A DNA stretch of 50,889 nt, taken from contig RECU01000107.1 in assembly GCA_007693855.1 (NCBI GenBank), positions 1 through 50,889 of the forward strand, given 5' to 3'. Within the stretch, counting starts at the first letter, position 1. Each line of letters opens with the position of its first letter. Origin of the DNA: Gammaproteobacteria bacterium (lineage in GTDB: Bacteria; Pseudomonadota; Gammaproteobacteria; Steroidobacterales; PWYM01). The notes under the pieces were generated by a model. It saw nothing but the letters and a program-made list of their open reading frames with translations, had not been told where the DNA came from and did no database searches. Positions 1 through 7,515 of the stretch are shown here, one piece after another. Both the position numbers and the translations under genes were made by a program.

Positions 1-103
1 CAGAAAGCCTGCGTTCGAGAACGCACCGACGAGATACCCCTCCGAGAGTTCCAATGGCTGCATCGCCCTATAAACAGGCCACGAACCCACGAAGGTGAAT
101 ATC

Positions 104-556
104 ATGACTTCCTTTAAACTGATGATCGGTGTTTTGCTGCTGTCATCCGCCGCAGTGCTGATGAACGGCTGTGCTACCCGTGAGCAGACAGGCCAGTTGA
201 TAGGCGGTGCCGCGGGCGCAGCCGCTGGGACTCAGGTAGGGGGCGGCTCCGGTCGCACCATTGCCACCGTTGGTGGTGCCGTTCTTGGCGCCGCAGTCGG
301 CGGCGCGATCGGTGGTCGCATGGACGACCATGACAGGCAGCAGACAGGTCTTGCACTGGAAAATGCGGAAACCGGGAGAAACACGCAATGGGTGAACCCG
401 GACACGGGCTACCGCTATGACCTCATGCCCACCGACACCTATCAGTCCGCCTCCGGGCGGCCCTGTCGCGATTACACAATGCAGGCAGTGATAGACGGGC
501 GCGAAGAAACCATCCACGGGACTGCCTGCCGCAGGGCCGACGGCACCTGGGAGTAG
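104..556 (+). CDS. Glycine-zipper outer-membrane lipoprotein (17 kDa surface antigen-like)
   Basis: A 150-residue envelope protein. The N-terminus is a lipoprotein signal with a hydrophobic core (LMIGVLLLSSAAVLM) ending in NGC, the likely lipidated cysteine. Residues of about 30-75 are a Gly/Ala-rich double glycine zipper (GGAAGAAAG, GGAVLGAAVGGAIGG), typical of the 17 kDa surface antigen/RT0821 family. The C-terminal part (GYRYDLMPTDTY ... CRDYTMQAVIDG ... GTACRRADGTWE) matches the family's surface-antigen domain, with two cysteines that could pair. The ATG at 104 is preferred over the GTG at 95 because GAAGG at 91-95 is spaced correctly only for the ATG. The gene stands alone. Its precise role is unknown; the family is linked to envelope integrity. 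Confidence 0.85.
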   Translation: MTSFKLMIGVLLLSSAAVLMNGCATREQTGQLIGGAAGAAAGTQVGGGSGRTIATVGGAVLGAAVGGAIGGRMDDHDRQQTGLALENAETGRNTQWVNPDTGYRYDLMPTDTYQSASGRPCRDYTMQAVIDGREETIHGTACRRADGTWE

Positions 557-671
557 TTCTCGGCTGAGTGCAAGCCGCCTGGATCGCGGCTCGTAGTCTG
601 CGTCTTCATTTTCACTGACATGTGAGGCACCGGCGTGTAATCTCGGCGAAAGCCAAGCCGCCTGGTGCCCG

Positions 672-2684
672 ATGATCAAGCAGCCCCGACCTGGTTTTTC
701 CCGCAGAGCCACTTTGAGCGGTCTGTTCTGCCTGCTCTGTGCTGTTGCACTAACCTCGACCGCACAGGACGTCAGTGGCGATAGCCCGCCCGCCGAACTC
801 ACCCGTGATGAGGCGGCACCACTCGCTGCTGCTTCTGATGATGATGCGGCTGATGATGACGCTGCACAATTGCGTGCAAGCGTCAGCGGCTACGTCGATG
901 GACTGATAGCCGCCATTCAACGCGAACACAGCCTTGCGGCGGTCAGTCTGGCCATCGTCAAGGACAACCAGCTGCTAACAGCCAGCGGCTATGGCATGGC
1001 CGACGTTGCCCAGAGCCGCCCGGTGCGCGCCGAAGACACGCTGTTTCGTATCGGCTCGGTCTCCAAGACCTTTGTCTGGACCGCTGTGATGATGCTGGCT
1101 GAACGCGGCCAACTTGATCTCGATGCCGACGCGAATCAATACCTGACAGCTTTCCAGATCCGTGCCGGCTTCAACGCGCCGGTCACCCTCCGAGACCTGA
1201 TGTCACACCGCGCCGGTTTCGAGGACACGCTGCAGCTGTTTGCCGTCCGCGACGACGATCCACGCAGCCTTGCCGAACTGCTGGCTGCCCACCAGCCGAA
1301 GCGAGTCTTTGCACCCGGCACACGCACCTCGTATTCCAATTGGGGTTCGGCACTGGCAGCACACATCGTCGAAGAAGCCGCCGGCGTGCCGTACGGTGAA
1401 TTCCTGCGCGATGAAATTCTGTTGCCGCTGGGCATGCGCAATACCACCTGGACGCCACCGGCGGACATGGCCCCCGAGATGCGTCAACACCTGGCCACGG
1501 GCTACAAGCGCGACCGCGGTGGTCTGGGCCTGCAGGGATACCTGCAGCTGGGCGCGTACTGGCCGGCCGGGGGCATGGCAGCCACGGCCACGGACATGGC
1601 CCGCTGGATGCGCTTCCACCTCAATGGCGGCGTGCTCGATGACGTCCGGCTGCTCAAGGCAACATCACACGCACAGCTCTGGACCCGCGCCTTTGACGAT
1701 CGTCCTGGCGGCGCCGATGTTGCACATGGCTTCATCGATCGCCCGTACCGGGGCCTGCGCACGCTGGGACATGCGGGTGGCACTGCGGCGTTTCTGACCA
1801 ATATGGTGATGGTTCCGGAACTCGACCTGGGGGTCTATGTCTCGCAGAACGGCGCCTGGAACATGGCGATCATGTCAGTGCCGGACCTGGTGGTGGATCG
1901 CCTCAGAGCACACCCCTATGTGCCCTTGCTCACCGGCGACGAAGACGAGGCTGTCGGCGACGTTGCTGAACTGGCCGGCACCTACCTCAACAACCGTCGG
2001 GTGTTCTCGACCTTCAGCGCCCTGCTGGGTGCCCTGAACCCGAGTATTCTCACCGCCGTTGGCGATGACGGATTCACGGTCAACCTGCTGGACTCCAAGC
2101 TCTACCAGCAGGTTCCGGGCGAAACTGACCTGTACGAAGCCGCTGATGGCGATCGCGTCGCCATCATTCGCGATGCCAACGGCAAGGCAGTGGCGCTGGC
2201 CGATGGGATGGGTGTACACACCTACGAACGCCTCGGCCTGTGGACGCATCCGGGCACGCTTGCTGCGCTGCTGGGCCTGAGCCTGCTGCTGGCCATTACC
2301 CGGTTGCTGGGCGCCTGGCGCCGCTTCGGCAAGGGCCAGAGCCGGGGCTTTGCCTCCCGGTTCGCCGGCACTGTCGGCCTGCTGTCAGCACTGATCGTAT
2401 TTGTATTCTTCGCAGCCGTGGCCTACCTGGTGGTCAGCCTGCTGGCATTCGATCTGGCGACCATGGCAGACAACTACCCGGCGCCGGCCATGTTCTATAC
2501 CCACTATGCCGGCTGGCTGATGGCCATCGCCGCCGGGGCCATGCTGTTGAGCCTGTGGCCGGCCTGGACACAGGCCAACTGGGGTATATTCCGGCGCCTG
2601 CACTTCAGTGCCTTCGCCGTAGTCCTCACACTTGCCGCGCTGCTGCTGTGGCAGTGGCGTGTCATAGGTGCTGCTGTCATCTGA
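672..2684 (+). CDS. Serine hydrolase, beta-lactamase/class C fold, with C-terminal membrane domain
   Basis: A 670-residue protein. Residues 1-33 form a signal peptide (RRATLSGLFCLLCAVALTST), followed by an Asp/Ala-rich linker. The catalytic domain (about 75-420) has the SxxK motif SVSK at 129-132 in RIGSVSKTF, the YSN tyrosine motif at 221-223, and GHAGG as the third (HxG-like) motif, as in the beta-lactamase-related PF00144 family. After a small beta-rich region, about four hydrophobic helices (from TLAALLGLSLLLAI to FAVVLTLAALLLW) form a membrane domain. This architecture suggests a periplasmic esterase or D-amino-acid peptidase tethered to the inner membrane rather than a true beta-lactamase. 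No strong Shine-Dalgarno precedes the ATG. The substrate cannot be read from the sequence. Confidence 0.85.
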   Translation: MIKQPRPGFSRRATLSGLFCLLCAVALTSTAQDVSGDSPPAELTRDEAAPLAAASDDDAADDDAAQLRASVSGYVDGLIAAIQREHSLAAVSLAIVKDNQLLTASGYGMADVAQSRPVRAEDTLFRIGSVSKTFVWTAVMMLAERGQLDLDADANQYLTAFQIRAGFNAPVTLRDLMSHRAGFEDTLQLFAVRDDDPRSLAELLAAHQPKRVFAPGTRTSYSNWGSALAAHIVEEAAGVPYGEFLRDEILLPLGMRNTTWTPPADMAPEMRQHLATGYKRDRGGLGLQGYLQLGAYWPAGGMAATATDMARWMRFHLNGGVLDDVRLLKATSHAQLWTRAFDDRPGGADVAHGFIDRPYRGLRTLGHAGGTAAFLTNMVMVPELDLGVYVSQNGAWNMAIMSVPDLVVDRLRAHPYVPLLTGDEDEAVGDVAELAGTYLNNRRVFSTFSALLGALNPSILTAVGDDGFTVNLLDSKLYQQVPGETDLYEAADGDRVAIIRDANGKAVALADGMGVHTYERLGLWTHPGTLAALLGLSLLLAITRLLGAWRRFGKGQSRGFASRFAGTVGLLSALIVFVFFAAVAYLVVSLLAFDLATMADNYPAPAMFYTHYAGWLMAIAAGAMLLSLWPAWTQANWGIFRRLHFSAFAVVLTLAALLLWQWRVIGAAVI

Positions 2685-2756
2685 TATCGTGTCGATCAGG
2701 CCGGCCCCCGGTGTCAGGATAGTTGTCGCCTCGGTCGGGATGCGGCAAACGTGCCA

Positions 2757-2918
2757 ATGCTGATCGCGTTCGGCGACTATGGGTTGACGAGCATGAAGGT
2801 CTGGACCGAGGAGATGGATGAATCGCTCCGGGAAGACGAGGTGCTCGCGGCCCTGCAGAACCGCTCCGCCACCGAAGCGCTGGTCCTGGACCCGTTCTCG
2901 TCGAACACCATTGCCTAG
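2757..2918 (+). CDS. Possible 53-codon ORF or gene remnant, function unknown
   Basis: An ATG-to-TAG frame of 53 codons in the gap between the serine hydrolase and chrA. The product starts MLIAFGDYGLTSMKV and ends with an acidic stretch and DPFSSNTIA. Its codon usage looks coding, and the frame stays open upstream of the ATG for some codons, so it may be the tail of a decayed larger gene rather than an intact small gene. No convincing ribosome-binding site and no recognised domain were found. The rest of the 2685-2966 gap shows nothing else. Confidence 0.25.
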   Translation: MLIAFGDYGLTSMKVWTEEMDESLREDEVLAALQNRSATEALVLDPFSSNTIA

Positions 2919-2966
2919 TGCGGGCCCGCGGCACCCACATCGCGCCCCATGGTCTCCGCCCGGAGG

Positions 2967-4151
2967 TCAGCCGACCCCCAACAGCACGCTTGCCAGGACG
3001 GTGACGAGCACCACGATCCAGGGCGCCAGCCCCCAGGCGGCGAGCAGGATGAATGCCGTCGCACCTATCAGAAAATGGCTCGGCGTCAGGATGGCACTGG
3101 TCCAGACGGGGCTGTAGAGCGCAGCGGCCAGAATCCCCACGACAGCCGAATTCGCACCGGCCATCAGCGGCAAGGCGAATCGATGCTGCCTCAGGTGATC
3201 CCAGTACGGCAGCACCCCGAGAACGAGCAGGATACCCGGCAGGAATACCGCAACCAGTGCCACGGCAGCACCGCGGACACCACCGAGGTTGGCGTCGAGC
3301 GCACCGAGGTAAGCCGCAAAGGTGAACAGCGGACCTGGCACCGCCTGTGCGGCGCCATAGCCCGCCAGAAACGCCTCCGGCGACACCCATCCGGACTCGA
3401 CCACACGCGCTTCGAGCAATGGCAGCACCACATGGCCGCCCCCGAACACGAGGGCGCCGGCACGGTAGAACGCTTCGAACAGCTCAAGCACATGCGAAGG
3501 CCAGATCACCGCCAGGATCGGCAGCCCGCCTAGCAAGAGCACGAAAACCAACAGCAGGCGTGTACCCGCCCGCCGCGAGAGGGCTATATCTACATGGCCG
3601 CTGGTGTTCGCGGTAATCCCCCGGCAGCACCACAGCCCGGCAAGGGCACCCACGGTGATCGCGCTGATTTGGCCGACCGCCGTCGGCAGGTAGATGACCA
3701 GGGCAATGGCGCCCAACGCGATCGTCGCGCGCTGGCGATCGGGACACAGCGTCCGCGCCATCCCCCACACTGCATGGGCCACCACGGCCACGGCGACAAG
3801 CTTCAGACCATGAATCACACTTTGCCCGACGGGCCCGCCGAATGCGTCGGCGGTATAGGCGAAGATCAACAGCAGCAGAGCGGAGGGTAGCGTGAACGCG
3901 CTCCAGGCCAACAGCCCGCCGAGCAGCCCTGCCCGCGACATGCCCAGTACAAAGCCCACCTGGCTGCTGGCAGGCCCGGGCAGGAACTGGCACACCGCAA
4001 CCAGATTCGCGTAGCTGGCGTCATCGAGCCATCGACGGCGGACGACCAATTCGTCTCGAAAATAACCCAGGTGCGCAACCGGCCCTCCGAAAGAGGTGCA
4101 CCCGAGCTTCAGGAAAACGAGGAACACCTCCAGGGGTGAGCGGCCGTTCAT
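2967..4151 (-). CDS. chrA: Chromate transporter, ChrA family
   Basis: About 394 residues, a full-length two-domain (long-chain) CHR transporter that exports chromate across the inner membrane by proton antiport. The N-terminal domain carries the diagnostic FLKLGCTSFGGPVAHLG followed by QFLPGPASSQ. The second, duplicated half has GALVFGGGHVVLPLLE and GYGAAQAVPGPLFTFAAYLG. Ten or more hydrophobic segments are visible. The start is uncertain. MNGRSPLEVFLVFL at 4151 begins right at the conserved domain; an in-frame ATG at 4181 and a longer frame to 4229 are possible. No chrB-type regulator is adjacent. The gene lies just past the terminator of the initiator tRNA and is not part of the nuo operon. 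Confidence 0.85.
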   Translation of the reverse strand: MNGRSPLEVFLVFLKLGCTSFGGPVAHLGYFRDELVVRRRWLDDASYANLVAVCQFLPGPASSQVGFVLGMSRAGLLGGLLAWSAFTLPSALLLLIFAYTADAFGGPVGQSVIHGLKLVAVAVVAHAVWGMARTLCPDRQRATIALGAIALVIYLPTAVGQISAITVGALAGLWCCRGITANTSGHVDIALSRRAGTRLLLVFVLLLGGLPILAVIWPSHVLELFEAFYRAGALVFGGGHVVLPLLEARVVESGWVSPEAFLAGYGAAQAVPGPLFTFAAYLGALDANLGGVRGAAVALVAVFLPGILLVLGVLPYWDHLRQHRFALPLMAGANSAVVGILAAALYSPVWTSAILTPSHFLIGATAFILLAAWGLAPWIVVLVTVLASVLLGVG

Positions 4152-4269
4152 GGTGATGTCGTCTCGCCCAGGACGTGGCATGTACCCTGAATCTACGCGC
4201 TGCCCAGGGCGTTGCCAATTCCGCTGCAAGTGCTGTCGTGTCTGCCGCGCACTCTAACCAACCGCCCAC

Positions 4270-4306
4270 AAACAAAAAAACCCGCGCCGGAGCAGGACGC
4301 GGGTTT
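4270..4306 (-). terminator. Intrinsic terminator of the initiator tRNA gene
   Basis: A perfect 9-bp stem, AAACCCGCG with CGCGGGTTT, at 4278-4306 with an 11-nt loop. On the minus strand it is followed by seven U residues. It lies 10 nt beyond the tRNA CCA end and upstream of chrA, so it should separate the tRNA transcript from chrA. Confidence 0.85.
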
Positions 4307-4316
4307 GATATTTGAT

Positions 4317-4393
4317 TGGTAGCGGGGGCAGGATTCGAACCTGCGACCTTCGGGTTATGAGCCCGACGAGCTGCCAGACTGCTCCACCCCGCA
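4317..4393 (-). tRNA. Initiator tRNA-fMet (CAT)
   Basis: A 77-nt cloverleaf read on the minus strand, with CCA encoded. It has a CAT anticodon in loop CTCATAA, the three consecutive G:C pairs of the initiator anticodon stem (GGG/CCC) and a GAGCAG D-arm. The first pair of the acceptor stem is unpaired, as expected for an initiator, but here it is U1 opposite U72 rather than the usual C1 opposite A72. It has its own promoter and terminator, so it is a separate unit between nuoN and chrA. Confidence 0.95.
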
Positions 4394-4408
4394 ACCGTTA
4401 AGCCGCAT

Positions 4409-4437
4409 AGTATACGACCCTGGACACTTGATCACAA
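4409..4437 (-). promoter_or_regulatory. Sigma-70 promoter of tRNA-fMet
   Basis: On the minus strand, a TTGTGA -35 (4432-4437), a 17-nt spacer and a TATACT -10 (4409-4414) lie directly upstream of the mature tRNA 5' end at 4393. This gives a short leader that would be removed by RNase P. Confidence 0.7.
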
Positions 4438-4459
4438 GCCCTATTCGGCCGCTCGCCAG

Positions 4460-5899
4460 TCAACCCGGGATGACGGCCGCGACCAGCGACAGCAAGGGTC
4501 CGGGGAGAATCCCGAGGGCAAGCACCGCCAGGCCGTTGGCACTGACCACAAAACGCAGATCACCGGCAGGTAGCGGGCGAACCTCGTTGGCAGGTGGTTC
4601 GAAGTACATGTACCAGACCACCCGCAGGTAGTAGTAGGCACCAATCACCGAGAACAGCACACCAAGCACCGCGAGCCACGTGTAGCCGGCCTCGATGGCC
4701 GCCCCGAAAACCGCCACCTTCGCGTAGAACCCGACAAATGGCGGCAGCCCCGCCATGCTGAACATGATCAGGAGCATCACGAAAGCAAACCATGGACTGC
4801 GCGCGTTGAGCCCCTTGAAGTCCTCGAGGTTTTCCGCCTCGAAGCCTTCGCGGGAGAGCAGGATGATCATGCCGAATGCACCCAGCGCCATGACCACGTA
4901 GACCAGCGCGTAATACATCGCCCCCTGCACGCCCGCGGCCGTGCCCACAAGCACGCCCACCAGGATGAAGCCCACATGCGAGATGGTGGAGTACGCCAGC
5001 ATCCGTTTCAGGTTGCTCTGGGCAATCGCCACGATGTTGCCGATCGCCATGGACAGCACCGCCAGCACCAGGACCATGCCCGACCAGCTCTCGTGCAGAT
5101 CTCCCAGGCCCTCGATCAGCACGCGCAGCACCAGTGCGAACGACGCGATCTTGGGGACCGACCCCAGAAACAGTGTCACCGACGTCGGCGCGCCCTGGTA
5201 GACGTCAGGCAGCCACATGTGAAACGGCACGGCGCCGAACTTGAAGGCGATGCCCACCAGCAGGAAGGACAGCCCGACTGCCATCGGCAACATCAGCACC
5301 TCGCCCGCAAGTACCGCCTCGGCGATGCCGGCAAGTTCGATCGATCCGGTCGCACCGTAGATCATCGACACCCCGTAGAGCAGCGAGCCAGATGCAATGG
5401 CGCCAAGTACAAAATACTTCATCGCTGACTCTGCACCCACTGCACAGTCGCGCTTGAATGCCACCAAGGCGTACGACGACAGCGCCAGAAGCTCCAGGCC
5501 AAGGTACATGGTCAGCAGGCTGCTCGCGGAAATCATCACCAGTACACCGAGCATCGCAAACAGCGCCAGCAGGTAATAGTCTCCACCGAGCAGACGCTGC
5601 TGCTGCAGGTAGCTGCGTGAATAGATGAACACCAGCGCCATGGCCGCTAGCGCGAACAGCTTGAGCACACGCCCCGCCGGATCCATCACGTAACTGCCAG
5701 AGAAGGCGAACTCCCGTCCGGCCAGCGGCTGTATCGCTACCGCCAACGCGGTGACCAGCAGCGCCACCAGCGATAACAGATAAGTGATGGCACGCTGGTG
5801 ATCCTTGAGGAAAATATCCACCAGCAGCACGACACAGGTTGCGCATAACAGCACGATCTCAGGGAGTGCCAGCCCGATGTTGAGTTCCGATGCCGTCAT
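4460..5899 (-). CDS. nuoN: NADH-quinone oxidoreductase subunit N
   Basis: 479 residues, the usual NuoN length. It is one of the three antiporter-like proton-pumping subunits in the membrane arm of complex I. About 14 hydrophobic helices are visible. The proton-path signature is present: GLELLALSSYALVA supplies the conserved acidic residue, and FHMWLPDVYQGAPT and GSVPKIASF supply the loop and the lysine region. It is the last gene of the operon, with its ATG 31 nt downstream of the nuoM stop. The next downstream element is the tRNA-fMet promoter, which starts inside the gap. Confidence 0.97.
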   Translation of the reverse strand: MTASELNIGLALPEIVLLCATCVVLLVDIFLKDHQRAITYLLSLVALLVTALAVAIQPLAGREFAFSGSYVMDPAGRVLKLFALAAMALVFIYSRSYLQQQRLLGGDYYLLALFAMLGVLVMISASSLLTMYLGLELLALSSYALVAFKRDCAVGAESAMKYFVLGAIASGSLLYGVSMIYGATGSIELAGIAEAVLAGEVLMLPMAVGLSFLLVGIAFKFGAVPFHMWLPDVYQGAPTSVTLFLGSVPKIASFALVLRVLIEGLGDLHESWSGMVLVLAVLSMAIGNIVAIAQSNLKRMLAYSTISHVGFILVGVLVGTAAGVQGAMYYALVYVVMALGAFGMIILLSREGFEAENLEDFKGLNARSPWFAFVMLLIMFSMAGLPPFVGFYAKVAVFGAAIEAGYTWLAVLGVLFSVIGAYYYLRVVWYMYFEPPANEVRPLPAGDLRFVVSANGLAVLALGILPGPLLSLVAAVIPG

Positions 5900-5930
5900 G
5901 TGGCGTACCGATCCATGTCAAAGCCGCACA

Positions 5931-7469
5931 TCATGGCCCCACCAGCTTGCTTTGCGCCACGTGATCCAGCAGCCCGGCAATCGAGGCTTCCATCACCTCG
6001 ACCAGGGGTGCAGGCCACACGCCGATCAGCAACACCATGAACGCGAGTATGGCGAGCAGGGAAAATTCCCTGGCGTTTATATCCGTCAGTTTCGCGACCT
6101 GCTCATTGGCCACCTCGCCAAAGACCACCCGCTTGATCATCCAGAGCGTGTACGCGGCCCCGAGCACCAGCGTGGTACCCGCAAGGAAGGCATACCAGAA
6201 GTTCGCCTGGAAACTTGCCAGAATGACAAAGAATTCACCGACGAATCCGGAGGTCCCCGGAAGACCGGCATTGGCCATGGCGAACAGCACCATGAATGCG
6301 GCGAACCGCGGCATGGTGTTCACCACCCCGCCATAATCTGCGATCTCGCGACTGTGCATCCGGTCATAGAGCACGCCAACGCACAGGAACATCGCGCCTG
6401 ACACCAACCCATGCGAAATCATCTGGATCATGCCACCCTGCACGCCCAGCATCGCGCCGTCGCCATCCGGGTTGTTCGCGAAAATCGCGAACACCACAAA
6501 AAAGCCCAATGTGACAAAGCCCATGTGCGCGATCGAGGAGTAGGCAATCAGCTTCTTCATATCGCGCTGAACCAACGCCACGAAACCGATATAGACGACG
6601 GCAATCAGCGAAAGCCCGATCATCAGCCAGTCAAGCGACATCGACGCATCCGGCGTGATGGGCAGGCTGAAGCGTACGAAGCCATAGCCCCCCATCTTGA
6701 GCATGATGGCCGCCAGAATGACCGAGCCACCGGTGGGCGCCTCGACGTGAGCGTCGGGCAGCCAGGTGTGGACCGGCCACATGGGCACTTTCACCGCGAA
6801 CGCAGCCAGCAAGGCAAAGAAAATCAGCGTCTGTTCAGACAGGCTCAACGGCAGCTGGTGAAAATCCAGAATGGCGTAGCTACCGGACTGCGCATACAGG
6901 TAGAGCAGCGACACCAGCATGAACACGCTGCCGAAAAACGTGTACAGGAAGAACTTCACGGTCGCGTAGACACGCCGCTTGCCACCCCAGATACCGATGA
7001 TCAGGAACATCGGTATAAGCATGGCCTCCCAGAAGACGTAAAACAGCAGCCCGTCCAGTGCGCTGAACACGCCGATCATCAGTCCCTCGAGAATCAGGAA
7101 GGCCGCAAAATACTGCGCCGGTTTCTCCTTGATGACCTGCCAGCCGGCCAGCACGATCAGGGGCGTGATGAAGGTTGTTAAAAGCACCAGCGGCATGGAC
7201 AGCCCGTCCACCCCGAGGTAGTACTCGACATTGAAGCGCTCGATCCAGGGTAGCCGCTCGACGAACTGCATGGCATCCGTGCCGCGTTCGAACCCTACCC
7301 ACAGCGGCACGCTGACCAGAAACACCACGACCGACACCGCCAGCGCCAGCCAACGCTCCAGCCGCAGGTCGCCACCACCCGGTTTCAGGGCATCCAGGGC
7401 CAGCACCGCCAGGCCACCGACGATCGGCAGCCAGACCAGTACGCTGAGCAGTGGGAAGTTTTCAGCCAT
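5931..7469 (-). CDS. nuoM: NADH-quinone oxidoreductase subunit M
   Basis: 512 residues, the second antiporter-like membrane subunit of complex I. Recognised by WEAMLIPMFLIIGIWGG (conserved Glu of helix 5), by KVPMWPVHTWLPDAHVEAPT (conserved Lys and the loop before helix 8) and by SSIAHMGFVTLGFF. The protein starts MAENFPLLSVLVWLP, an ordinary NuoM N-terminus. It follows nuoL after 46 nt and precedes nuoN, the conserved L-M-N order. Confidence 0.97.
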   Translation of the reverse strand: MAENFPLLSVLVWLPIVGGLAVLALDALKPGGGDLRLERWLALAVSVVVFLVSVPLWVGFERGTDAMQFVERLPWIERFNVEYYLGVDGLSMPLVLLTTFITPLIVLAGWQVIKEKPAQYFAAFLILEGLMIGVFSALDGLLFYVFWEAMLIPMFLIIGIWGGKRRVYATVKFFLYTFFGSVFMLVSLLYLYAQSGSYAILDFHQLPLSLSEQTLIFFALLAAFAVKVPMWPVHTWLPDAHVEAPTGGSVILAAIMLKMGGYGFVRFSLPITPDASMSLDWLMIGLSLIAVVYIGFVALVQRDMKKLIAYSSIAHMGFVTLGFFVVFAIFANNPDGDGAMLGVQGGMIQMISHGLVSGAMFLCVGVLYDRMHSREIADYGGVVNTMPRFAAFMVLFAMANAGLPGTSGFVGEFFVILASFQANFWYAFLAGTTLVLGAAYTLWMIKRVVFGEVANEQVAKLTDINAREFSLLAILAFMVLLIGVWPAPLVEVMEASIAGLLDHVAQSKLVGP

Positions 7470-7515
7470 GACTCGACAGCCCTGCTTGTTGTTCGTATTC
7501 GCGCTGCATTCCGAA

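Noticed and set aside
10-25. Inverted repeat TGCGTTC / GAACGCA near the window start
   Set aside because: Arms of 7 bp with a 2-nt centre and no U-run; too little context to call it a terminator or operator.
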